From: Amborella trichopoda
Lineage: Eukaryota > Streptophyta > Magnoliopsida > Amborellales > Amborellaceae
DNA length: 64,000 nt
Direction: 5' to 3'
Assembly: GCF_000471905.2 (NCBI RefSeq)
Contig: NW_006500103.1
Span: forward strand, 1,782,031 to 1,846,030
Both the position numbers and the translations under genes were made by a program. Shown one piece after another: positions 1 to 12,893 of this stretch (its first letter is position 1; every line of letters starts with the position of its first letter). The notes under the pieces were generated by a model, which saw nothing but the letters and a program-made list of their open reading frames with translations, made no database searches and was not told the origin of the DNA.

Positions 1-1690
1 GGTTCGGACTTTTGGAAGGCTTGAGCTCAGCCAAGCTCTTCTAGCGAAAGTAAAATGGTTGGAAGGAGGGGTGCGGATTGGTGCAGAAGGACATAGAAGG
101 AGGTGAACAAGGAGCCTGAAGAAGATGGTGACCAAATAATTCTATCTGGTCCCAATGTAGGGAGATGAATTCTGAAGGAGGCAGAGAGTGAGGTGAAATC
201 GGTAAGTTCATGGTCTTGTAGTACTAAAAATTGGGCTCTAGACTCTGGTCTCCCCTAAAGTCGCAAAAAGCGTGCTTACTGGTTGCTCCGGATAAAGCTA
301 ACAAGAAGAGGGACGGGTATCGTTCTTCTAAACAGATACCACCGATCCAAATGTTGTGACAAAATCTGACTATCCCTCCCTCCATAGAGCTAAACTGGAC
401 ATTCGGCTTGAAGTGGTTAAGGCTAGTCATGATGGAACGCCAAACACCCGAGGGTCTGGGGGTTGTTTGGGTTGTGGGCCGCCATGCAGAGGGTCTATAT
501 GGTACTTTTGCCTTATGAGCATCTGCCAGAGGTTGGTTGGGCTGAGTGGCAAAGCGCTGCCACCACTTCCCCAGAAGAGCTGCATTACAAGTTTGAGGTT
601 AAGAATGCCAGTTATCCCTTGTGTGTGGACAGGGTGACAGTTTTCCAAGCAACCAGGTGGATGTGATGGTGATCATCTAAGACCGGCAGAGGAAATTCCT
701 CATGAGCTTCTCTAGAGGACGGGCTATGGAGGCACTGGGAGATTGGATAAGGTGGTCTTGATGAGGGTGATGTGACCAGCAATAGGAAGGAACCTACCCT
801 TCCAAGCAACGAGTTTATGGCCATACCTTTCTATAATAGGGGCCATTGATGCTTTCTGTGTTTACCAATCAACAACGAACACCAAGGTATTTAGAGAGAT
901 GGGTTTCTGCTGCCCAGGTGGATTGGTGGTCTGAAGCGACCCCCATCAATTTGGATTTGGCCAGGTTTACCTTGAAACCAGTGGCCAGCTCTAGGCATTT
1001 AAGGTACAGCCACAGAGTATCCATCTGCTGTTGTTAGGCACCACAGAAGTTCAGAGTGCCATCAGCATACTGTATGTATGATATCTGTGGTCCTTGGTTT
1101 GTGACTTTGAAGCCATCGAGTAGGCCGTTTTGGTATAGCCATTTCATGGATCTACTTAAGACCACCACCAGAGCTAAGAGAAACAGGAACAGGGGGTCTC
1201 CTTGATGAAGGCCCCTTGAGGAAGGAAAGAAACCTTTAGGGCCTCCAACGATTAGGACTGAGAAGTAAGGACCAGATATGCAACCTTTGATCCAAAGCCT
1301 CCATTTGGACCCGAAACCCATTTTGGACAAAACTTCGTCTAGTATTGCCCACTCCATGTGGTCATGAGCTTTCTCGAAGCTTGACCACCACCCCTGGGAT
1401 TTCAGCTAGATGTCTACAGTGTATGCACTCATGCGCTCGCAGTGTTCCATCTAGGGACTGTCTATCTTTTACAAACACCCCTTGGTATGGTGAAATAAGT
1501 TAAGGACCTCTTTGAGACAGGAGACAAGAACTTTGCCAAGATCCTCTAGGAGCTATTCAAGAGGCTTATAGGTCTAACATCTTTAATGTTTTGGGCTCCC
1601 ATAACTTTGGGAACCAGGGCCAGGAAGGTGGAATTATGGCCTTATGGATTCCTAACTCGCTCGTGTAACTCATTGAAAAAGTTTAGAAAT
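1..1690 (-). mobile_element. Degenerate L1-type LINE, reverse transcriptase part
   Basis: Read on the minus strand, this stretch encodes broken pieces of a plant L1 reverse transcriptase. The best open part (1,357 to 1,034) has the motif order of this family: a WAILDEVLSKMGFGSKW segment, then the SSRGLHQGDPL block, then a YADG sequence where the catalytic YADD is expected. Upstream, at about 1,690-1,360, other frames show fragments such as KDVRPISLL and an interrupted EKAYDH-like block. Downstream, to position 1, the reading continues toward the region after the RT, with short open frames (for example 430-224). Stops, frameshifts and the loss of the second catalytic Asp show it is dead. It lies antisense, probably within or beyond the 3' part of the SUGP1-like gene. 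Confidence 0.75.
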
Positions 1691-3231
1691 TCAAGAGAAA
1701 CTGGGGGTGAGTGAGTGAATGAGAGACAGAGAGAGCCTCAAACATATCAAGAGGCGCCAATAAATATGATTCATTAGTAATGGGAAATCTAGCTCACAGG
1801 AAACTTAAAACCTGACTAAATTTCAAAATTATGAAAATTATTCACATCAAGTGGTCAAACCGGAAGCCATTGTCAATGATAGTGTCTGTGTGTATTTTCA
1901 CTGATTTTTATCTAAATCTATGATATATCAATATATGTCCGTAAGAAAATGAGTTCATGTGCTCACACATATGTGATCAAATAGACTGATTCTCTAATTT
2001 TAGCCATCTTCTTAAACAAATAAGAGTTCAGAGTTTTCATTCTGATAATCTAGAATACAAATAAGAAATGATAGATCTGCATGACACCTAATGACAAAAC
2101 TAATCAACAAATTAGAAATCCGAATAGGTGGAAGCAATTTAAAAAAAATTGATTATCCTTTGTACAAAATGTACAAAGTATTTCCAATTTAAAACAAATT
2201 AGAAATCAGAGCATATGAACTAACCCATAACTGCTTATTCTTTGTACCAAATGTAGCTCCATAGAACCAAAATTATTTCAAAGTAGAAAGCAAGTACAAG
2301 AAAACTACAAAGTCAGAGCACACCGCATATATAACTGAGGGAGCTAATACAATGCTGTGATACAGCATTTGCATAATGCACTATATCTTTTATTGTTCCC
2401 TCCTGATTCAGAAGCATTTGAAGCGATCCAGTGGGTCCCACCCACGTCCTATCCAGAAAGAGTGTGGTTCACCAGCCCACTCCTGGTGCTTTTCATATGA
2501 AGTGGGCAGCAAAGATGTGGCATATTATGAATTTTGCATTCCGGATAACAGTATAACGTACAAACCCTCAAGTTTTTTAAAGAAAGACTTACATAAAATT
2601 CAACGCAGCAAATTAAAAAAAGAAAAGCTCATGCCACAAGAACGTACAATGATAGCTGGCCCATTATCATCATGCAGTTCTAACCTCATAGAGGTTGTCC
2701 ATGCATATGTTTCTTTGTATGCTTTGCAAACTAAGGCAAGTTTCTCTATTGACAATTTTTACTATTCTATGAAAACTTAGATGTTCTATACAGCAGAGTA
2801 GTATAGTACCATAGAAGTTTTAACTGTCCAACGAAACCCAGAAAAAATCATATGCAAGAACCAAAGCCATCTCAATTAATGAACAACAGAAATGGCTTTG
2901 AGGTCAAAATTCACAAAATAAATCTGAACTGATAGTACTATAAGCTTTGCATGATATCTTGGAAAACTTTTAGGACTCTCACGGAATCCACTCCCAATAT
3001 TTAAAAGTAAGAACACAAATAAAATAAAGCAAACAATATTTTAACATGTTTCAAACAAGAGAATGAATTACACGTATATGGATTCAATCATCCAGAGTCT
3101 CAAAAGACAAGAAATATAGTGTATGTTAAATCACCAGAATTCGTTGCTTAATTTTACCATTTTAAGTTGACAAATATAATCCTAAGCTAATTACCGTGAA
3201 TCACATGCTTCCGATATGTTAAAAAACCTAC
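1691..3231. other. Unassigned AT-rich stretch, possible unresolved exons
   Basis: This should hold the next intron or exons of the SUGP1-like gene on the minus strand. I could not find the expected continuation of the SURP domain (a tyrosine-rich block after PGDTPFK). Short coding-like segments appear on the minus strand at about 2,740-2,600 and 2,540-2,410 (for example YEKHQEWAGEPHSFW ending in a stop near 2,410). They join to no splice sites I can defend and match no family I recognise. Confidence 0.3.
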
Positions 3232-5270
3232 TTAAAAGGAGTATCCCCTGGATTTCTCTGGCGTGTGACATTTTCAAGATGCCTCCCATTTTTCGCCACA
3301 AAACTTGCAAGTTTGTCGGCAACCTTCTTTACCTCAGGATCACTTGGTGGAGAGGGTACTGCATGTAACTTACAGAATTGATTAATACCTAGAGAATGAG
3401 AAAGAAAACAACAACTTTGAAACAGAATCACAAAAGTAGAGTAAAACCTTGTTACTGATATTACATCAATAACAGCCTTCAACCGTGTCATGTTTTTATT
3501 AACGAAACAACAGCATTCATAGACATCTGTGAATAGTCATTACAAGGGTTCAGGGCTGGACTGACAGAGTAGGAGAAAGTTTGAACTACCAGAGGCTGAA
3601 TCTCAAAGGAAAATGTAGGGCAAAGAGCTTACTATGATAAGTTACTATATCAGTTGTTCACAAGAGAATGAATTAAAAGATTGTGATTGGTAAAGATTAA
3701 CTTTCCCAAGGGCTGTTGATGAGGCAGACTTGGTAAGAACACCAGTGCATCACTGATTTTTTATTTGTGTATTGATTCAATGCAACTGAATCATTGTACC
3801 TCAGAATTCATAACATCTTTCTTTCCTCTGATCCTACTCCAAATACTTTCCCACGAGCATGATAGCTTAGCATTCACAATGCACAGCACATAACCCAATA
3901 AGGTATGGGTACGATACGTTCAATCAATCACTTGAAATAAATATTTCTCAACAACAAATTCACTTCAAGCAAGTAATCCATTAAGCCCTAAACTACCAAA
4001 GATCCCACACATTACTCGGATTTATATGCTACAAATGAACCAATAAAATATCAGGAGTATCGATGAGATTGCGTCTGAAAACACTATGAGAATATTTTCC
4101 TTTTTTTAATATCTTTTGGATTTTCTTTGTTTGCTTTTTTTTTTGGTTAAGGGGGGCTATGGGGGGAGGATGGGGGCATCTAGTATCTGGGTTTTGAACC
4201 TTGATAACTTGGGTAGCTGCCAGCACATCCTAACTACTAACTATGAAACAAACCCGCAAAACCAACATTCAATTAAATCCCAAAAGGGATAGCAAAAGCC
4301 AGGACCCGATCCCTGCTATAAGCCTTTTTTAATTGTTTTCACAAGAATCTGTCAGAACTTGCAAATCAGACATCACTAACACACCTAACCTTATGTTATG
4401 TCAATAGAGTAATGTGAACAAAGATGACCCCCATAGGAAAATAGAACCAATTTTCTTCTAGGAGTGTCTTCTAAGACTAGATAATCCCTTAGTAAGACAA
4501 GCCAGGCTGCATGACTGATAAACCATCAACTTAAAGCTAACCAACATTTACTAAAAGGATATCAAAACTTCTTTATATATATATAATAGTTCATTCAAGT
4601 AACTTAAGATTCCCCAAGGATCGCAAACAAGAGTCTCAATATTCCCATTGACAGTTTCCTTGCATCATGTAGATCATATGTGACATACAGAGCACTCTCA
4701 AGAAAGCAAACAAGTCAACCTTTAGCAAATATTTGACTATTCAGTTGACAATGAACATGAATAAGAATGCTTACTAATAGAAAATGTAACCATGACTAAC
4801 AAATCCGATGGAAAACTCAATAATAAAATTTCTTAACAGGTTGTCAAAAGAAACCACCACTTACCAAACTCCCCTCGATCTAATGACATTGAGGATGCAA
4901 TGGAATTATCCAATTTCGGCTTCTTAGAAGACCCATCGCTATGCCCAGTTTCATCGTCATCTTCATCATCTACACCCAACTTAGAGGCAACAACAAGCTT
5001 TGGCTTCTGCTTTAAACTAAAGGCCAATTTTCCACCTGGATTCTGAGAATTAAGAATAGGCCTCCTTGCATCATTTGAACCAGTATCAACCTTCTTGCTC
5101 ATAACAATGTTGGTCATATTGTTCTTGGGTAAACCTGAAAAGGTGGGTGGCTTCACACTTTCAGCTGACGCAGATCCTTGCTTATCCAATTGAGCCTGCT
5201 GAAGCTGTTTGAACCTTTCCATGAAAGAACCATCATTTACAAACAATTTCGGATCACCAGGTTTATCCAT
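3232..5270 (-). CDS. SUGP1: SURP (SWAP) domain splicing-factor-like protein, SUGP1-like, 5' coding exons
   Basis: Two coding exons are visible. The first runs 5,270 to 4,865: the ATG at 5,270 gives MDKPGDPKLFVNDGSFMERF, which fits the N-terminus of plant SUGP1-like proteins, and it ends at a GTAAGT donor. The second runs 3,358 to 3,232, after an ATGCAG acceptor and before GTAGGT. The phases join exactly (G plus TA makes Val), giving VPSPPSDPEVKKVADKLASF and then the NPGDTPFK half of a SURP domain at residues about 137-177. An acidic DDEDDDE tract sits before it. Family proteins act in nuclear pre-mRNA splicing through SURP and G-patch domains. The rest of the SURP domain and the G-patch are not found in the window, so the gene is either truncated or continues past the left edge. 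A 5' UTR exon near 6,800 lies upstream. Confidence 0.75.
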
Positions 5271-6769
5271 AGTTGTCACGTTTACGTAATCCTTCTCCAA
5301 ACACTGGAGAGTTAACAAGTGCCAAGTAATTTTCTAAATAACTTGAAGTGCCTATAACGCAATCTCTATCAATCACTTCAAATGAGTAACTGCAATCAAT
5401 CCAGCGGGAATGAACAGGATGTTGTAGGATAACCCTGCGTGCATTAAATCATGAATCAGATTGCAATTGCATCTTGTAAATCATAATGACATGTGGCACA
5501 CAGAGAGAGAAAGAGAGAGAGACTTGTAAACCACAACACTCTAAACAAGTGCAGAGAGAGCGAGAGACGAGATGGAACATTTTTACATGCTCTGAGAAAT
5601 TAATGAGTATTTCAAATCAGTAAAAATTGGCCAACTTTCTACGTAATAAAGCAGATAAATCTAACACAAAATCCCTCCAAGAAGGCTCATATATCTCTAA
5701 AGCAAAGTTCCATTTGAAAAGATAAACGGAAAGAGCAACCAAAAGTTATACAGAAAGACCAACCACTGAAACAACATCAGTACACAGCAAAAAGAATTAA
5801 AATGAGAAAAATACAAGAACAGCTAAACATAAAAACATTAATAGAAACAAGCAATATATGATACTCTTCTCATTCAAAAAATATATATAATAAGATAAGG
5901 ATCTGAAGACAAGCCAACAAGTGCTAAACAAAGTACAGAAAAGAGAGGTAATAATGATTGCATATATTACCAAAAGTACAAATTATTTTTAATTTAAATT
6001 CAACTAACAGGTCAGAAAGCAAACGCACAAAACATGCAATTATCACACTCATTGTACTCTCGATTGCTTCTTAATTCAAACTACTACTCAAATCTCCAAA
6101 TAAATTGTTTTTGTTCCATTACAATTCATCGAGAGGCTGCTTACGTCAAAATAATTCAACCATCAAAAGAATTCAAACAAAGGCTGGCTACATAATTTCC
6201 AATCTGGGATTTCCCAATTATTATCGATCCAAAAGCTTGCCACCACTCCCTCAATCTACAAATCCATGGTTAGAATCCAATTTGAGATTTTTTACAGCAC
6301 AACCTAGGCTCTCTGACTTAGCAAATCAATATAGGCACACTCTTCATTGCAAATCCAATCTAGCCTTGACGCATTCATCCTATCCAGGGTTTATAAGAAC
6401 CTTGGGATTGAAGCATCACAATCTAGTTCCAATTTATTCACTTTCAATCTAGGTATTGCAATACATCCTGGTATCATCACAGTGCTTTCATTCCATGGTT
6501 CATGGCATTACAATACAGCAATGCTTCTGGAATCTCTTCTAAACTAGGGTTTCTGGGAAATTAATCAAATCCACCCATGGTTTCTCAAATCACACAATAG
6601 CGTTACAACGTAGTTAGATACAAGACCACGCATATTCAAGACATTTCAGCAATTCGGGTTTGCACATCTCAATCGAAAGTCGCAAACTCAGCACAAAACA
6701 TTAAAAAATAAATGAAATTGCAGTGACATAATTTACAGAGAGAAATCGACCAAAGAAAGAAACCCTAAC

Positions 6770-6840
6770 CTTCGATAAGACAATGAAACCCTGAAGAGAG
6801 AGAGAGAGAGAGAGAGCGCAGCGATCGCACCTGGAAAAAA
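6770..6840 (-). promoter_or_regulatory. Probable 5' UTR exon of the SUGP1-like gene
   Basis: On the minus strand a CT-rich leader (GA repeat on plus at about 6,794-6,817) ends at 6,770 in a GAAG/GTTAGG donor. An acceptor at 5,304-5,305 begins the coding exon (its first base is 5,303), leaving a UTR intron of about 1.46 kb. CT-rich leaders are common in plant 5' UTRs. The transcription start itself is inferred. Confidence 0.45.
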
Positions 6841-6882
6841 TTCCTCTAATCCTGTAAAAATTGCAGCCCCACCTGTTTGATA

Positions 6883-6915
6883 AATATATATATATATATA
6901 TATATAGATATATAA
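6883..6915. repeat. (AT)n microsatellite
   Basis: Alternating AT run just upstream of the SUGP1-like leader. Confidence 0.9.
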
Positions 6916-8060
6916 TGGCTCTCTAGAGAGCCTTTTGGAGTTTTGACCGTCAGGATCTTACGTACGCATTGTAAGTAAACGGTGAGGATTCCTCGTTGTA
7001 GAGGGCTTCTACAGTGGTCTCACGAGATCATATTATAAAGGTCGTCTCCAATTCCAAAGGCATGCACTAGGGGATATATTTATGTGAACATAAAAATATT
7101 ATTTTTGAGCAATAAAATAATTCCAACAACGGCAAAATTTATAGCGAAGTCTCTATTTTACCAAAGGTGTTTGGCTTGGTCTGGTGCTTGAAGTGTCGGA
7201 CCTCATACTCCTAATTTGGTTGCAACTTGGTTGCAACACTTGAAAGTGTTAAACCAAAACATCTTGTAAAAGTCGGTACTTGAAGTACCGATGTATCATG
7301 CTAACCAATCTCTAAATGCCAAACCAATGACCTAATCTCTAGAAAGATTTTCCCTTAGAGTCTAACCTCTTTCTTTTTACTTAGTCGGTTATGCATTTTT
7401 AAGTCCCAAATCAAGATGTCGTTTAAGAAGTCAGTCCAACATTTCGAGTGTCATACTGTTTTCTCAAAAAAAATTTGATTTGCCACGGTTTTGACACTCA
7501 AATGACCAGCCCTACCAACCATCGATACCAAGGTTAGATTGAACCATTTATATCTACCCAACTAGTCCTATTTGGTCTTAAAAATCCAACTTAGGAACTA
7601 TATCATTTTGGGAAAGAAAATAAATGGCAAAGATAAAACCTCAAAATTTATAAATATTGGGATAATTTTTCATCCCAAATAAAATAGTTTTTCTTCAATT
7701 GCCTTTCTAATGTTATAATTTTTGAATAGATCCAACCCATGAAATTTTCCCAAAAATAAAAAATAAATCTAAAAAATGAGTTTTTAAAGCCCTACTCTCT
7801 ATCATTACTTGGTGCTAAGAGGACGCTCAAAGTCACCTTAGGATGCAACTTAGTTTAAGATTTTTTTTTTTAGCTTCCAATCAAGTTCTTTTAATTGATC
7901 CTAGAGATGAAAAAAATGAAGTAGAAACTATCATAAATCTATCGATAAAAATGTATTGGCCATGGTGATATTTTGCGACCACCAAATCTATCTTTTTCCC
8001 TTTCTTTCAGCCACGTGTAAGTTTCTGGGTCGCAATGTGATATTTATGAGCACATGGGAA
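6916..8060. other. AT-rich intergenic DNA
   Basis: No open frame of note and no recognisable element. A short pair of related words (cttgaagtgtcggacc and cttgaagtaccg) is the only internal repetition I saw. Confidence 0.5.
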
Positions 8061-8065
8061 TTGTG

Positions 8066-8410
8066 GTGGGGGGCAACGGGTAAGGTTGGGTCTGAGTCCG
8101 GGTCTCAAAAAAATGACATAGGATCTAAACCCATAACCAAACCCAAAAAATATAGTAACAGACTCAGATCTGAACATTAATTAGGACTCGAAAAACATTA
8201 CCAGGCCTTGGCCTTGGCCTTAACATAGATCCGACCTATCAAATTCAATTTTTTTTACCCATACTTGGACCTGAATCGGGTCTCCCCCTCGCATCCCGGA
8301 TAAGGTCAGGGTCCATTGCAACCCCTGCTTGCAAGCCTTTTTTTTACCCATACTTGGACCTGAATCGGATCTCCCCTCGCATCCTGGATCAGGTCAGGGT
8401 CCATTGCAAG
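8066..8410. mobile_element. Degenerate hAT-type MITE with an 89-bp tandem repeat
   Basis: The left side resembles the GGGGTGGCAACGGG terminal sequence seen in other copies of this window, and at about 8,320 the right side has its complement (GGGTCCATTGCAACCCC). No clear target duplication is left. A segment of about 70 bp starting with ACCCATACTTGGACCTGAAT occurs at 8,257 and again at 8,346 (period 89), so the right end has been duplicated. Confidence 0.5.
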
Positions 8411-8890
8411 CCCATCCACGAGACGAGCGTTACCATGACAAAGGACAAAGGGGAGCGTTACTATGACAAAGGCGCATTGACCGGACGAAGGGGATAATAT
8501 CAACTGTCCATTGTAAACAATGGGCGGATGAGTTTACAGCTTCTAAACCACAGTAAAATCGTGAACTACGGTGCCTAACTGTGTTTTCGCTGTTCGTGTA
8601 TTTTACACCGTCTCAGCAAATCACATGTTCTTTTTTTTTTTTTGTACTGGGTCAGTGTTTTGAAAATCAGCAAGTCGACACAAAATCAGAATCAAATCAA
8701 AATCAAAACCAAAAGGCTAAAAAAATATAACAAAAACATAATTTGCTCGAGCACCTCAATGTTCTATTTTTTAAAATTCTTGTTAACTGTAGCGGTGTCT
8801 GATAAAACGAATCACAATCAAACAGCTAACAATGATGGGCCCGATTCCAATTTTTACAACAAAGAAAGACTGACTATACATTATTACAGG

Positions 8891-9266
8891 GGAAGAGTTC
8901 ATATAAAGTTGAAGCATTTTATCATTGAAGTGAGGTGCATTTTAAAAATCCTCTAGAAAAATTGTAATTTGACATTGGAAAACCTCCAATCGATCATCTT
9001 GACCTCATGATGTACGAATATGAAACACAAAAAAGTATTCCAAGTCCTTAAAAAAAGGCACCTCGTAACTAGTTAAGTTGACCCTCTATTTTCAAGTATT
9101 TATTGATCGGCTTGATCTACACACTTTTAAAGTTTTAAATCTTGTAACTAAGGATAAAAATAAATATTCAAGATTTCTGATAACGAAATTACATGTCCAA
9201 ACAACATTAGAGGGACACGGTAAACCTTACTGCTACGAGTATAAGAAGGGCACCTTATATAAACCT
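8891..9266 (+). mobile_element. MITE of the window's ~380-bp family, copy 1
   Basis: Starts GAAGAGTTCATATAAAG, carries the shared internal words (AAAATCCTCTAGAA, a GATCATCTTGA block), and ends CACCTTATATAAACC. The two ends are inverted relative to each other as in the other copies at 23.1, 24.7, 41.7, 50.4, 51.1 and 52.2 kb. It is diverged and noncoding. Confidence 0.6.
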
Positions 9267-9430
9267 CTATCAGATCATTGTTTAGCATTCAGATGTGGTA
9301 ACATTCATAGAGAGGAAAAAAAAAAAAGGTGATGAGTTGATCCCGTTTTTGGAAATTTGAGGTTAATAAGTGAGTTATTAACCTCTTCTACAATCAGTGA
9401 CCTTAACCTCACCCTCTTAAAAATCCACAT

Positions 9431-9592
9431 GTTTCTTTAATGTGGCTCTGATGCAAAGAAATAATAACACCATGAAAATAAAATGTCTCTTTAATGCAGC
9501 TCTGATGCAAAGAAATAATAACACCATACAAATAAAATGTCTTTTTAATGCAGCTCTCATGCAAAGAAATAATAACACCATAAAAATAAAAT
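9431..9592. repeat. Three-copy 54-bp tandem repeat
   Basis: The word ATGCAAAGAAATAATAACAC recurs at 9,451, 9,505 and 9,559, giving a 54-bp period with only a few differences. The open frames across it simply repeat one peptide and are not taken as genes. Confidence 0.9.
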
Positions 9593-10722
9593 GAAAAGGT
9601 TGAAAGAATATACCCAAGGTCGGCAAGAGAATCCACCGACTCTCAAGGTCTGAGAGGGAATCCACTCCAAAACTCTCTTCACAAGATCAAATTTTATTAC
9701 CTCATCCACTTTTTTTACAATGAAAGGTACCCTCCATTTAAATAGACTAAAAAAATAAGATAAACATTAACAAAAAAAAACTCTCTCTACACTTTTAGTA
9801 TTTTATCTCTTCTTCCCTATTTTCTCTCTTAAAATCACGTGGTAATTTTTTTCGATCTTCTCTCTCTTTAATTCACGTGTCAAAATATAAGTTCGTTTAT
9901 ATCCCACGTTTTACCCAAAATTCTCCCAAACTTTGATTATTGATGATAAGGATAAACTCTCTCTAAACTTAACTTTATATTATTTATATTCCTAAACTAA
10001 CTCCTCTAATTTAATTTTATCTATTTATATTTCAAACTAACTAACCAAAATCCATAAATATCAACTCACGTACAAACTCTTGCGTACCTTTTAAAATAAA
10101 AAGATAAACTCAAAAAAATAATAATAATAAATTACTATTTTTTTTTCTTGCGTACCTTTTAAAATTAAAAGATAAACTCAAAAAAATAATAATAATAAAT
10201 TATTATGTTTTTTTTCCACTCTCTGAACTTAACGCCTCTCTTTTCTCTCTCTCTAAATTAGTATGCGTGAAACTTCTCTCTCTCTTCTCTCTCACTCTTT
10301 CTCATCCCCAGTTATTCTACGTAAAGGGTTAGTAATTGTCACACAATACCGCAGTATGGATAGAGTGAATCCGAACGTCAAAACTCAACTAGAAACTGCA
10401 GATTTCAGCACCAGAAAATCTTATGGCAACTCGGAAATTTGTCGGCAACCTTTACTATGAAGCTCTAAAGATGGTAGAGATGCTAAAGATAAAATAAAAT
10501 AAAAAGTACATATCTTTTATGCTATAAACACTTGAAAATGAACATTCCAAAAAATATTTATTACAAGATATATAGTATTTTTAAGGCTTATGACCAGTCA
10601 TTATGCACAATTTGAGGGTCTTCGGGCATCGAACATTGTAATTTCCAGAGATTTGAGTCGTAACTTTAAAAAGTTGCAGCTATGCAAATATGCATTCAAA
10701 TCCATTTGCATTTAACCAACAA
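9593..10722. other. Intergenic DNA with a 68-bp tandem duplication
   Basis: A 68-bp unit beginning CTTGCGTACCTTTTAAAA starts at 10,079 and again at 10,147 and includes an (AAT)n tract. The rest is AT-rich with CT-rich patches. I see no gene. Confidence 0.6.
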
Positions 10723-11109
10723 TAGGAATGGCAATGAACCTGGGACAAATCGGGTCCCAAGGTCCATGTAGACCCAACATAAATAGTGTTAATATTTAAA
10801 TAGTATTTAACATATAATATTTAAATAAATAGAACTATATTTTTAAATTATAATATTTAAATTATTCAAGTAATAGTATTTACTAATAATATTTAAATAA
10901 ATAGAACTATATTTTTTACTTATAATATTTAAATGGTACAAGTACATATGATTTTTAAAACAATGTTAATACATTTAAGCATGATTTTTTATTTTTGGGT
11001 CGAGTCCAATCAAGTTTGGGACCAAGTCCAGTCGGTCTGCATTCAGGTCCTATAACTTCGGGTCTAGGGTCCTAGAAGGGGAGCCAATCCCGACCAGTTG
11101 CCACCCCTA
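10723..11109. mobile_element. Non-autonomous hAT-like MITE with perfect 8-bp target duplication
   Basis: 387 bp. Left end TAGGAATGGCAA, right end TTGCCACCCCTA (an imperfect inverted repeat). Flanked on both sides by ACCAACAA (10,715-10,722 and 11,110-11,117), the 8-bp duplication typical of hAT transposons. The interior is AT-rich with repeated TATTTAAAT words and GGGTC-type motifs next to the ends. No coding capacity. Related copies lie at 26,134-26,469 and 50,526-50,928. Confidence 0.85.
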
Positions 11110-11117
11110 ACCAACAA

Positions 11118-12719
11118 AAAGTTTACATCAAGGAGAGACTGGTTCGTATTTACAATTCCAATGCATAAGATTCCATGAAAGCAACAAAGCAGTTTTAAGG
11201 AGAAAGATCCACATAGAGCATTGGCAACAAATAAGTATGATGATGATGATGCAACTTTGGTTGTGTAAACCATATGATACAAGACCAGAAGATGATATGC
11301 AGGAACATATCATGCATTCACTCTCTTTGGTAACCCAACTCCCTTTGCTAAAAATATGGTCAAAAGCGATGTTTAGTACCCAATTAGGGGAGGAATCTGC
11401 CCAAACTCATAAGGAAAAAAAAAACCGCATGCACTTATGTGCCCGAGGAAAACTAACATCCTAGCATAGGTCAACTCAAACCGCTCCCATCGTGGTTCAA
11501 AGTGATTGGACAAAATTTTAAAAGTGTAAAGAAAAATAATAAGAATCACAAATAATATAAAATATATTACTTAAACAATAAAAAATCAAACCTTGTAGCC
11601 ACTCCAACCAATCAAAAACCAGTTGGTCTACAATAGTTTTGACTTGCTTTTGTCAACACCTGGTTTTTGCTTTAGGAGTTGGACTGGCCGGTCACTCCAT
11701 CCTTAACAACAATGATAGAGAACTCTTTTTTTTTTTTCTTACAGTTAGATATTCAAGTGTTTAGAAATTCAAAAACCAATTCTTTTAGGAAAATATTCAT
11801 GTGGTGATTCTAATGTAATCTAAAAATTTATGGTTGAAAAATCATTCTCAGCAGTTATTTTGGCCGAGGAAGCAATTTCCTATGCATTTAATTGTTTCAG
11901 AAAAAAGGTAATTTGCCAACGTATCCTAAATCGAAAACACTTTAGTGGCAAATTTTGATCAATGTATACTGCCATGTTTCACATTTCCACAACTCCATAA
12001 TATAAAATTTTCCATTGGAGAATCATAATTGTTCAAAAATAACAAAATCTATGCAAAAGAAACAGGGAGCGAATACAACACCATCGCCAGTTGTGTTATC
12101 AAAATATATGGAGAATTGACAGGATACAATATTATCCTCCATATGGTATAAAAAAATTTCGGTGCCAAAATTTGGATGAGCAAGCGAGTAATCAATTCTC
12201 TTATCTGCAAGCAATGTCGAAGGATGAGAGCAAGATACATTCATGTGAGAGAGAGACAGAGTGAAAGAGTTACCTTATATGATGAGAAAGAATATAAAAG
12301 AAACATGTTGAAGATTCAAGATTTGTTGGATTGAATTACTTACATCAATGGAAACTTGTTTTTAGAAATCAATGAAATAAAAACATGGCAAGTCAGATTC
12401 AAATTCCCTCTACTCACTTGGACTCAGCAAGCTGTTGAATTTGGAATCAAAACCACGAGAACATGCCAAATCACACCAGTCCTCAATATTTTATTATAAA
12501 ATTTTAGAGAATTTATCAAATTATTGATGAGAGATGAACCCCTTGCTCCTTTCTCCAAAAGACAAGAAGGGATACAAATCGAAATAAACATTCGAGAAAA
12601 TTTAGGTGTAGCACCAATAGGCGATAAGATGAGAGAGAGTTCACTTAGGTGTCGGGGCATTTGATGTCACAAACTTAGAAAAACACCTGTTAGGAGGTGC
12701 GAGTTAGTTCAAATGGAAG
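11118..12719. other. Intergenic DNA
   Basis: No supported gene. A degenerate stretch around 11,580-11,710 rich in CCAGTTGG/ACTGGCCGGT words resembles similar stretches near 14,100, 23,600 and 38,780, probably old transposon ends. Confidence 0.4.
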
Positions 12720-12893
12720 GCTACAAAATGACAAGGGGTAGACCCAAAAGGATATGGTTGGAAATTGTGAGAAAAGATCTGCAGACTTATGACCATACTG
12801 AGGGTATGACCCTTGATAGAGTATAATGGCAGACCAGGATTCGTGTAGCCGACACTAATAGCTGGGAAGAGGCTCTAATGATGATGATGATTT
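12720..12893 (+). mobile_element. 3' end of an RTE-clade LINE
   Basis: Plus-strand translation gives RGRPKRIWLEIVRKDL, then EGMTLDRV, a stop, and WQTRIRVAD. That is the C-terminal signature of plant RTE LINE ORFs. It ends in an ATGATGATGATG tail as expected for the clade. Four other tails of this family lie at about 16.0, 19.2, 28.7 and 33.6 kb. Confidence 0.75.

Noticed and set aside
1034..1357. Reverse transcriptase frame as a working gene
   Set aside because: The catalytic YADD is YADG and flanking frames are broken. It is a LINE relic.
2376..2780. 134-codon plus-strand open frame
   Set aside because: Lies opposite the SUGP1-like gene with no domain. The YYEF word recalling SURP is on the wrong strand and out of context.
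9409..9665. Overlapping minus-strand frames over the 54-bp tandem repeat
   Set aside because: The peptides merely repeat the DNA unit. No family likeness.
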